A stretch of DNA of 14,467 bases. It comes from an uncultured Collinsella sp. GTDB taxonomy: Bacteria > Actinomycetota > Coriobacteriia > Coriobacteriales > Coriobacteriaceae. The stretch lies in assembly GCA_900548265.1 (NCBI GenBank), contig URKG01000031.1:1-14467 (forward strand), written 5' to 3'. Positions within the stretch are counted from its first letter, which is position 1, and every line of letters begins with the position of its first letter. Below, piece by piece: positions 8,048 through 14,467 of the stretch. The notes under the pieces are model-generated. The model worked only from the letters and a program-made list of their open reading frames with translations. It was not told the DNA's origin and did not search any database. The translations under genes and the position numbers were made by a program.

Positions 8048-8149
8048 GGGGTTTCCCAGGTGCCCGAGATTGCCCCGAAAGAGGAGCGCCGCGTACTTTG
8101 GTACGCAAGCGACGGTTTGAGGGGCAAGGTCGGGTGCCTGGGGAAGCCC
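8048..8149 (-). repeat. 102-nt imperfect palindrome abutting the dipeptidase stop codon
   Basis: Bases 8048-8076 pair with 8121-8149. The arm is 29 nt, broken by one mismatch and a 2x2 internal loop and including three G-T wobbles. Above an internal loop, GCGTAC at 8091-8096 pairs perfectly with GTACGC at 8101-8106 across a TTTG loop. The base of the stem touches the TAG stop of the dipeptidase gene (8151-8149). A second small perfect hairpin follows (TATCC 8031-8035, GGATA 8041-8045), then the terminator. It could be a REP/MITE-like intergenic element, an mRNA 3'-end stabiliser, or a small structured RNA. No protein is encoded. Confidence 0.65.
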
Positions 8150-9585
8150 TACAGTTCCAGTTCGTTGAGACGAAGGATCGCCACGATGTAAATCTTGAGC
8201 GCCTGTTTAAGCTGTTCTTCGCTGGCACACTCGTTGGGGCCGTGCATCTGGCCGCCCCACGCGGGCAGCTCCAGGCCGGTCTCTTCGGGGCCAAACGAGA
8301 CGGCGCGGGCAAAGTTGCGCGCGTACGTGCCGCCGCCCATGGCAAAGGGCCCAGCATGCTTGCCGGTGAACTCGTTATAGGTATCGATAAGCGCCTTCAC
8401 GGCCGGATCATCGGCAGAGACTGAGAACGGCACCTTAGCGCGACCCAGCTGGCACGTCACGCCAAAACGGCCCACGAGCGGGTCGAGCTGCTCGCGGATG
8501 GTATCGGCACTCGTACTGTCGGGGAAGCGCACGTCGATGACCTGCTCAATATGGCCATCCGCCACGCGGATGACTCCAGCGTTGCAGGTAAGCGGGCCAA
8601 ACGCCGGACTCGTCGCATCGATACCTAGGCCGCGGCCATAGGCATCCGCATGCACAAAGGCCAGGAACTTGACGAATTCGTGCTCGGCAGGCGTCAGCAG
8701 GCGCTCGTCGCGTGCACCAAACGCGTCCTCGGCCTCGCGCAGATACGACACAATCAGGCCGACGGCGTTGATGGTGCCCTCAGGCATCGAAGCGTGGCCG
8801 CCAATACCGTGGGCGAAAATCTGCGCATGGCCATTGTCGAGCGCCGTGATCTCCAGGCGGTCGGCGTTCTCAACGGGCGCCGGCAGCTCATCGGCGGCAA
8901 TCGAAAGCTCGCAGATGGACTGCGACGGAATGGCATTGCTCGCCTCGGAGCCGCTCCACGACACGATGCGCCCGCCGTCGATCTTGGGGCTCACGAACGT
9001 CGCCCCAAACTGGCCCTTCTCGGCATTGCAGACCGGGAACTCGGCATCGGGCGTAAACAAAAAGTCGGGGTCTGCGTGATTCTCCAGATAATGGTGAACG
9101 TCGGACATGCCCACTTCCTCATCGCAGCCCAGCAGCGCGCGGAAGGTATAGCGCGGCACAATGCCGTGCTTGAGCAGGTAGGCACCGGCGTAGAGCGACA
9201 ACACCGCCGGACCCTTGTCATCAATCACGCCACGGCCGAGCAGCCAGCCCTCGCGACGCTCCATCGCAAACGGGTCGGTGTTCCAGCCGGGGCCGGCGGG
9301 CACCACGTCCACGTGGCAGATGGTCGCGAGCTGCTTGTCGCCGCGACCCGGGATATCGGCAATGCCCACATAGCCCTCGTCGTCGCTCGTCTGGTAGCCG
9401 AGCTTTTGCGCAATGCCGAGCGCGCAATCGAGCGCATCACGAACCGGGCGGCCAAACGGCGCGCTAGGCTCCGCATCGGCAGCAACGGCTACGGACGGAT
9501 AACTCACCAGCTGCTCGATATCGGCGACGACGTCCTCCCAGACCTCGTCGACATACTCGGTAACGCTCTGCTCCACCTGATTCAT
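8149..9585 (-). CDS. M20-family dipeptidase, PepV-like
   Basis: 478 residues, close to the usual length of the PepV/M20 dipeptidase family. The ATG at 9585 follows an excellent AAGGAGG site. Di-zinc site residues are visible in order: H91 and catalytic D93 in CHVDVVPAG; bridging D122 in GRGVIDDKGP; general base E156 and zinc-binding E157 in GCDEEVGMSD; D180 in FTPDAEFP; and a C-terminal His in MHGPNE. The middle part (about 200-380) is the inserted lid/dimerisation-like domain. The enzyme should cleave dipeptides in the cytoplasm for amino-acid supply; exact specificity is unknown. It lies 54 nt downstream of the HAD phosphatase on the same strand and may share its transcript. Family sure; naming it pepV would be too specific. 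Confidence 0.9.
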   Translation of the reverse strand: MNQVEQSVTEYVDEVWEDVVADIEQLVSYPSVAVAADAEPSAPFGRPVRDALDCALGIAQKLGYQTSDDEGYVGIADIPGRGDKQLATICHVDVVPAGPGWNTDPFAMERREGWLLGRGVIDDKGPAVLSLYAGAYLLKHGIVPRYTFRALLGCDEEVGMSDVHHYLENHADPDFLFTPDAEFPVCNAEKGQFGATFVSPKIDGGRIVSWSGSEASNAIPSQSICELSIAADELPAPVENADRLEITALDNGHAQIFAHGIGGHASMPEGTINAVGLIVSYLREAEDAFGARDERLLTPAEHEFVKFLAFVHADAYGRGLGIDATSPAFGPLTCNAGVIRVADGHIEQVIDVRFPDSTSADTIREQLDPLVGRFGVTCQLGRAKVPFSVSADDPAVKALIDTYNEFTGKHAGPFAMGGGTYARNFARAVSFGPEETGLELPAWGGQMHGPNECASEEQLKQALKIYIVAILRLNELEL

Positions 9586-9639
9586 GGACGACCTCCTTAC
9601 CAATGAGCGACGGGTACGCCCGCCCCTCACATCAAATAC

Positions 9640-10308
9640 TTATATAGCGAAAAGTTTAGCAAGCTCGGCCACCGAGTGCACCACCGCATCGGCGCCCGCA
9701 GCCTCGTGCTCCCCCGGCGCCGCCGCACCCGAATAGATGCCAATGCACGGCACGCCCATCGCGTGCGCGCCCTCGACGTCGTTAAAGCGGTCGCCAATCA
9801 TCACGGCCTCGTCCGCGGTCGCGCCCAGGGCCGCCAGCGCATCGCGGACCGAATCCGCCTTGGTCTCGCGGCCCTGCGGCGGATTCATGCCAACCACGGC
9901 CTCAAACTGAGAAAGCCCCAGTTCACCCACCATGTCAACGCACTTTGCCTCCATGCGCGACGTCGCCACGGCCAAGCGCTTGCCCTGGGCGACCAACCCA
10001 TCCAGCAGCTCGGGGATCCCGTCGAACACGGGATACTCCTCCGGTCCCAGCTCGTCAAAAAAGGCGCGGTACTCGTCGGCCACCACAAGCGACTCCTCGC
10101 GGGAGAAGCCATAAAAGTCGTGAAAACTCTTCCACAGGGGCGGCCCGATCATGCGACGCAGGTCACCCATCTGCGCCTCCGAAAACCCGCGTGCAGCCAG
10201 CGTCTTGCGCGTCGAGGTCATCACCGCCCGACCCGTATCGGCCACCGTGCCATCAAAATCAAACAGCACGACCGGCCGCTTGCATATCTCCAGCGCCTCC
10301 ATCGGCAT
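9640..10308 (-). CDS. HAD hydrolase, phosphoglycolate phosphatase-like
   Basis: 222 residues from the ATG at 10308 (MPMEALEICKRP). ATG 10302 is equally possible, since the GGGGAAGAGGG stretch serves either; a GTG at 10335 has no ribosome site. HAD motifs: DFDGT with D17 and D19, Thr116-Ser117 in VATSR, Lys150, and GDRFND at 172-177. The helical cap between motifs I and II (about 30-95) is the small C1 cap of PGP/beta-phosphoglucomutase relatives. It likely hydrolyses a small phosphorylated metabolite such as 2-phosphoglycolate or a nucleotide; the substrate is not determinable here. It is divergent from the DegV gene and upstream of the dipeptidase on the same strand. Confidence 0.85.
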   Translation of the reverse strand: MPMEALEICKRPVVLFDFDGTVADTGRAVMTSTRKTLAARGFSEAQMGDLRRMIGPPLWKSFHDFYGFSREESLVVADEYRAFFDELGPEEYPVFDGIPELLDGLVAQGKRLAVATSRMEAKCVDMVGELGLSQFEAVVGMNPPQGRETKADSVRDALAALGATADEAVMIGDRFNDVEGAHAMGVPCIGIYSGAAAPGEHEAAGADAVVHSVAELAKLFAI

Positions 10309-10350
10309 CCCTCTTCCCCAGTTGACGATTTCCACACCGACACTTCAAAC

Positions 10351-10366
10351 TGTTGACTATTCAACA
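10351..10366. promoter_or_regulatory. Short inverted repeat in the HAD/DegV divergent intergenic region
   Basis: TGTTGA and TCAACA form a perfect 6-bp inverted repeat separated by 4 nt, in AT-rich DNA between two divergent genes. A TATACT (10397-10402) further right could be the DegV -10. The spacing and symmetry resemble a dimeric repressor site. The regulator is unknown and a chance match is possible. Confidence 0.25.
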
Positions 10367-10458
10367 ATTTAACCTAGCAATGTAGAGCAACTCCACTATA
10401 CTTGTCGCACTTTGCTCTCAGAAGGCGGCGCCGTCGCGCCCCAACGAAAGGTGCAATT

Positions 10459-11319
10459 ATGTCTTTTGCCATCATAACCGACTCCACGTCGGACATCTCC
10501 CCCGCCCGCGCCCAAGAGCTCGGCATTTACGTGATTCCGCTGCATGTGATTATCGAGGGCGAGGACCTGCTCGACCAGGTGCAGATTACCGCCCAGGAGT
10601 ACGTCGCGCGCATGGCCGGCTCCGAGCAGCTGCCGCACACCTCGCAGCCGAGTGCCGGCGAGTTCAAGGAACTCTTTGACCGCGTGCGCGCCGACGGTCA
10701 CGATAGCGCCATCTTTATCTCGCTGTGCAGCGAGTGGTCCGCCTGCTATGCCAACGCCAGCCTGACGGCCGAAACGCACGAGCTCGACGTGCGCTGCATC
10801 GACTCGCGCACCGGCTCGGGCGCCGAGGGCCTGCTGGTGGAGTACGCGCTGGCCATGCGCGAGGACGGCCGCAGCCTGGACGAGACCGAGGCGCAGATCC
10901 GCGCGACGCTGCCCGACGCCCACCTGCTGCTGATTCCCCGCACGCTCGAGAATCTCGTTAAGAACGGCCGCGCGCCCAAGCTCGCCGGCCAGCTCACGCA
11001 AATGCTCAACATTCGCCTGGCCGTTTCGCCGGAGTGGAAATCGGGCGAGATCAAGGCCATAAAAAAGGGCCGCGGTGCCAAACGCATCGTTACCAACACC
11101 ATGGCCGATTGCCTCGCATTTTTGGCCGAGCATCCGGGCTCCAGCGTGCGCGTGCTCACGACCGGCGCCGCCGAGGAGCAGGAGCTCGTCAGCCAAGCGC
11201 TCGCAGGCCAAGACTATGTAGACGCCGGCACCGGCCCCATCGGCTGCACCATCGCCACCCATGTAGGCGTCGATGCCATAGCCATCAGCTACTGCCCCCG
11301 CTACCAGCCCATCCACTAG
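10459..11319 (+). CDS. DegV-family protein, fatty-acid-binding (FakB-like)
   Basis: 286 residues, starting MSFAIITDSTSDISPARAQE. The ATG at 10459 follows GAAAGG at good spacing; an upstream in-frame ATG at 10402 has no support. Family marks are the N-terminal TDSTSD (7-12), TSQPS at 61-65 and the C-terminal GPIGCTIATHVGVDAIAI. DegV proteins bind a fatty acid; FakB members present it to the kinase FakA, making acyl-phosphate for phospholipid synthesis. The C-terminal loop deviates somewhat from the usual GP-x-G-x-H-x-GPG form. No fakA is nearby, so a role in exogenous fatty-acid use is inferred from family only. It is the sole plus-strand gene in the window and converges on the toxin-antitoxin pair. 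Confidence 0.88.
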   Translation: MSFAIITDSTSDISPARAQELGIYVIPLHVIIEGEDLLDQVQITAQEYVARMAGSEQLPHTSQPSAGEFKELFDRVRADGHDSAIFISLCSEWSACYANASLTAETHELDVRCIDSRTGSGAEGLLVEYALAMREDGRSLDETEAQIRATLPDAHLLLIPRTLENLVKNGRAPKLAGQLTQMLNIRLAVSPEWKSGEIKAIKKGRGAKRIVTNTMADCLAFLAEHPGSSVRVLTTGAAEEQELVSQALAGQDYVDAGTGPIGCTIATHVGVDAIAISYCPRYQPIH

Positions 11320-11332
11320 GGACGCCCACATC

Positions 11333-11399
11333 AGTTGCGGTGAAATAGGGACCGTTTTTGGCTTATTAGCTGTCAATCAATCCCTATTCCACCGCAACT
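11333..11399. repeat. 67-bp palindromic intergenic element
   Basis: AGTTGCGGTGAAATAGGGA at 11333-11351 and its reverse complement at 11381-11399 (18 of 19 bases match, the exception allowing a G-T pair) flank a 29-nt centre. The element fills the gap between the convergent DegV and toxin genes. Neither side has a T-run, so it is not a standard intrinsic terminator. It looks like a REP/MITE-type repeat. Ten bases of the arm (CCACCGCAAC) recur at 7977-7986 upstream of pstS. Confidence 0.6.
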
Positions 11400-11412
11400 T
11401 GGAAATCGGCGA

Positions 11413-11721
11413 TCAGCCCAGCGGACCCTGAAACAGCTCCTGATGAGTGCCCATTCTCACCAGCCTAATCACTGGGTTAGTCTTATGGGGAAGATAAAGA
11501 ACGACCACATCGACCAAGCCATCGGATAGGTGGAAATCGATGTGGCCGTTGTAGTTTCCGCCCGGGTTTGAGAGCTCGTGGGCGCCATACTCCGCCGGAA
11601 GTGACCCATGAGCCACAAGCTCTGCAACCGCCGCTTTAAACTCACTTTTTAGCTGCGGATGCATGCGCATCGTTCGTTTGTAGTCCACCTTAAATTGAGC
11701 CTCGACTTTAATCTCGAACAT
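11413..11721 (-). CDS. YafQ-type toxin of the RelE superfamily (mRNA interferase)
   Basis: 102 residues, starting MFEIKVEAQFKVDYKR. The core HELSNPGGNYNGHIDFHLSD, followed by LVRMGTHQELF, matches YafQ. By alignment from memory, H48, H64, D67, H93 and F97 correspond to YafQ H50, H63, D67, H87 and F91, so the active site appears intact. Such toxins cleave mRNA on the ribosome when freed from antitoxin. The start lies 2 nt past the stop of the antitoxin gene, the standard coupled arrangement. Confidence 0.9.
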   Translation of the reverse strand: MFEIKVEAQFKVDYKRTMRMHPQLKSEFKAAVAELVAHGSLPAEYGAHELSNPGGNYNGHIDFHLSDGLVDVVVLYLPHKTNPVIRLVRMGTHQELFQGPLG

Positions 11722-11723
11722 CG

Positions 11724-12023
11724 CTATTCCTCATCGAGGAATGACATAAGCTCATCAGCGTTATTGAATGACAGGCTATCGTCCGGCAAAATCCCCAACT
11801 CATGAGCCTCGGCAATCACCATGGCGCGCCTCGTCGCCTCGTTGGGCACCTCCGCCCTTCCTACAATCTCAAAAGGAATCTTTCGCTGATTTACAAGCTG
11901 CCGAACGGCAAGATTGAGATAGGAATTGAGGCTGAGGCCGACCGAATCCAAGAACTCAGTCGCCTGTTCCTTGAGCCCCTCTTCGATGCGAACCGTCGTA
12001 GGCTTAACCGTTGCAGTAGACAT
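11724..12023 (-). CDS. RelB/DinJ-family antitoxin
   Basis: 99 residues, starting MSTATVKPTTVRIEEGLKEQ. The ATG at 12023 has a GAGGAGG site upstream. Residues 7-50 form a ribbon-helix-helix DNA-binding domain (TTVRIEEGLKEQATEFLDSV, then SLNSYLNLAVRQLV), typical of DinJ. The acidic C-terminus (about 65-99) should wrap the toxin. It neutralises the adjacent YafQ-type toxin and represses its own promoter. The perfect palindrome at 12070-12105 is the obvious operator. Intact, normal length, no sign of decay. Confidence 0.9.
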   Translation of the reverse strand: MSTATVKPTTVRIEEGLKEQATEFLDSVGLSLNSYLNLAVRQLVNQRKIPFEIVGRAEVPNEATRRAMVIAEAHELGILPDDSLSFNNADELMSFLDEE

Positions 12024-12053
12024 ATGCGACCTCCTCGCCTCGTCTTTTGCATC

Positions 12054-12105
12054 AGTATACCCAATATAAATGGCAATCTGATGTTAGATAACATCAGATT
12101 GCCAT
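12054..12105 (-). promoter_or_regulatory. Toxin-antitoxin promoter and perfect 36-bp palindromic operator
   Basis: Two 17-bp arms, 12070-12086 and 12089-12105, are perfect reverse complements around a central GA. A TATACT -10-like box lies at 12059-12054; with a 17-nt spacer the -35 would fall inside the left arm. A ribbon-helix-helix antitoxin dimer bound here would block RNA polymerase. On the minus strand the same palindrome, followed by TTTATATT, begins 30 nt after the LOG stop codon and may also act as that gene's terminator. Confidence 0.6.
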
Positions 12106-12135
12106 GCGTATTCATGTCGCGTGGGCACGATTGAT

Positions 12136-12894
12136 CTACATCAGCCCGCTCAGGGCGATGTCGACGGCTTCGTTGAGGTCGTCGGTGATGTGCACGAGCT
12201 CGGGATCGAGCGGGCTGATCATGCCGGCGTCCATCACCGGGCCGTTGAGCCAGTCGAACAGGCCCTGCCAGTACTCGGTGCCCACCAAAACGAGCGGCAT
12301 ACGCTTGACCTTGTGCGTTTGCACCAGCGTGAGCACCTCGAACATCTCGTCGAGCGTGCCAAACCCGCCGGGAAACACAATAGCGCCCGAGCTGTATTTG
12401 ACGAACATGGTCTTGCGCACAAAGAAGTAACGGAAGTCCATGCCGAGGTTCACGTATTTGTTGAGCCCCTGCTCGTGCGGCAATTCAATGCCCAGGCCAA
12501 CTGACTTACCATTGACGCTCGCCGCTCCCTTGTTGGCCGCTTCCATGATGCCGGGGCCGCCACCGGTGATAACCGCCACGCCGCGCTGGGCAATCTTACG
12601 CCCGACGGTGCGCGCCGCCTTGTAGAGCGTATCGGTCTTGGGCGTGCGGGCGCTACCGAAGATGGTCACCGCAGGTCCGAGCTCGGCAAGCGCGCCAAAA
12701 CCGTCGACAAACTCGGCCTGGATGCGCAGTACGCGCCACGGATCGGCATGCAACCAGTCGGTCGACTCCTCGGGCGCCAGCAGGTTAGCGTACGTATTGT
12801 CCTTAGGAATCATCGGGCCGCGCATGACCACGGGGCCGCGGCGGTACGTCTCGTCGTAGGCAGGCTCGCCCTCGACATTCTCGTTCTTAATCAT
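12136..12894 (-). CDS. LOG-family (TIGR00730-type) nucleotide 5'-monophosphate phosphoribohydrolase
   Basis: 252 residues from the ATG at 12894 (MIKNENVEGE), with AGGAG 5 nt upstream. The Rossmann-like core has GGGPGIME at 111-118, R160-K161, and the LOG signature PGGFGTLDE at 175-183. RRGPVVMRG (18-26) and DPWRVLRIQAEFVDGF (51-66) are N-terminal features of the longer bacterial branch. LOG enzymes hydrolyse the N-glycosidic bond of nucleoside monophosphates, releasing base and ribose 5-phosphate. In plants the substrate is cytokinin ribotides; in bacteria it is purine or pyrimidine NMPs. Annotation as lysine decarboxylase would be a legacy error. A terminator-like hairpin ends only about 15 nt before the start codon, which suggests attenuation of readthrough from tgt or a structured leader. 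Confidence 0.88.
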   Translation of the reverse strand: MIKNENVEGEPAYDETYRRGPVVMRGPMIPKDNTYANLLAPEESTDWLHADPWRVLRIQAEFVDGFGALAELGPAVTIFGSARTPKTDTLYKAARTVGRKIAQRGVAVITGGGPGIMEAANKGAASVNGKSVGLGIELPHEQGLNKYVNLGMDFRYFFVRKTMFVKYSSGAIVFPGGFGTLDEMFEVLTLVQTHKVKRMPLVLVGTEYWQGLFDWLNGPVMDAGMISPLDPELVHITDDLNEAVDIALSGLM

Positions 12895-12910
12895 GGGTAC
12901 TCCTATCGAG

Positions 12911-12957
12911 AAAAAGAAAACGGGCGGGGTCGACGCCATGCGTCAAACACCCGCCCG
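12911..12957 (-). terminator. Intrinsic terminator after tgt, or attenuator in the LOG leader
   Basis: On the minus strand, CGGGCGGG (12957-12950) pairs with CCCGCCCG (12928-12921), with an inner GACGC/GCGTC stem. TTTTCTTTTT follows at 12920-12911. It lies about 150 nt past the tgt stop and directly before the AGGAG of the LOG gene, leaving no room for a promoter between hairpin and gene. Confidence 0.75.
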
Positions 12958-13106
12958 AACATCAACTATTCGGTATGGTACCCACGATGCATCATGCGCT
13001 TGCAAGGCATCGGTCAGCGGTCGCGCAGACAGTGTTAGCGAACGCGACGACCGGCCGGCGCTCGCCCCTTGCCGTTGCCCGCGCCCTGCAAGCGCCCGCG
13101 CCGCCC

Positions 13107-14246
<1,140 letters not shown>

Positions 14247-14283
14247 AAACTGGAACTCCTTGGTTGCGGTTCATACGCAAACC

Positions 14284-14289
14284 ATTATA
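14284..14289 (-). promoter_or_regulatory. tgt: Probable -10 box of the tgt promoter
   Basis: TATAAT on the minus strand, 37 nt upstream of the tgt start codon. The expected -35 position carries no good TTGACA match. Confidence 0.4.
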
Positions 14290-14335
14290 CGGGCAACCCG
14301 CAAGAAGCACCGACTCGACAGAAACTGATGCAAAG

Positions 14336-14429
14336 GGGTCATAGTCGTTTAAGAACGTCCCCAACGACTAAGTCATTACCAACAACAAAGGTAACGCCGA
14401 TGTTTTGGTACCGACAGACACTATGACCC
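14336..14429. repeat. 94-bp palindromic intergenic element with nested hairpins
   Basis: Perfect 10-bp terminal inverted repeats GGGTCATAGT (14336-14345) and ACTATGACCC (14420-14429) bound the element. Inside are a perfect 8-bp hairpin, TAGTCGTT at 14342-14349 with AACGACTA at 14363-14370, and a smaller TTACC/GGTAA hairpin. GAACGTCCCCAACGACTA at 14353-14370 recurs with one change at 7957-7974 upstream of pstS. It looks like a MITE- or REP-type non-coding element. No coding potential. Confidence 0.55.
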
Positions 14430-14443
14430 AATCCGAGGGCACT

Positions 14444-14465
14444 AAAAAGATAGGAGCCCCCGCTC
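14444..14465 (-). terminator. Possible terminator of a minus-strand gene beyond the window
   Basis: On the minus strand a short GAGC/GCTC stem with a GGGG loop (14465-14454) is followed by a T-rich run ending in TTTTT (14448-14444). The stem is only 4 bp as seen, and the window edge cuts the sequence. Confidence 0.3.
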
Positions 14466-14467
14466 GT

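Noticed and set aside
10396..11376. 326-residue minus-strand frame opposite the DegV gene
   Set aside because: The plus-strand DegV protein has clear TDSTSD and TSQPS motifs and a ribosome site; the opposite frame has neither.

Overview
The window is ordinary GC-rich bacterial chromosome, about 60% GC by eye, with tightly packed genes. It fits a Coriobacteriia-type actinobacterium, possibly Collinsella-like. That placement is inferred from base composition, AAGGAG-type ribosome sites and the general look of the proteins; there is no rRNA or other taxonomic marker here. Nearly all genes lie on the minus strand. The exception is a DegV gene near 10.5-11.3 kb. The long plus-strand frames opposite the minus-strand genes are GC-driven shadows.

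Layout, left to right. (1) At 1-263, the N-terminus of an IS110-family transposase, whose recognisable part stops abruptly near base 57. About 450 bp without a recognised gene follows. (2) At 720-1109, a short DtxR/MntR-type metalloregulator with DtxR-box-like half-sites upstream. (3) At 1297-3933, a two-gene unit on the minus strand: an Uup-like ABC-F ATPase followed by a Cof-type HAD phosphatase, ending in a good terminator. (4) At 4097-7759, a complete phosphate uptake operon, pstS-pstC-pstA-pstB, without phoU. It ends in a strong terminator and has a possible Pho-box-like repeat upstream. (5) At 8149-10308, an HAD phosphatase and an M20/PepV-type dipeptidase. A remarkable 102-nt hairpin follows the dipeptidase stop codon, then a terminator. 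(6) At 10459-11319, a DegV-family fatty-acid-binding protein. (7) At 11413-12105, a RelB/DinJ-YafQ toxin-antitoxin pair preceded by a perfect 36-bp palindrome. (8) At 12136-12894, a LOG-family nucleotide hydrolase, separated from (9) tgt, queuine/preQ1 tRNA-ribosyltransferase at 13107-14246, by a terminator-like hairpin that sits almost on the LOG ribosome site. (10) At 14336-14429, a 94-bp palindromic intergenic element.

Most of the window is housekeeping: phosphate import, ribosome-associated ATPase, peptide breakdown, tRNA modification, metal sensing. I see no convincing new defence or biosynthetic system. The less ordinary parts lie between the genes. They are three different palindromic intergenic elements (two of which share short blocks with the pstS upstream region), the apparent attenuator in front of the LOG gene, the toxin-antitoxin palindrome that may also terminate LOG transcription, the DtxR-box-like array upstream of a regulator with a mixed metal-ligand set, and the broken IS110 copy with its possible bridge-RNA region.
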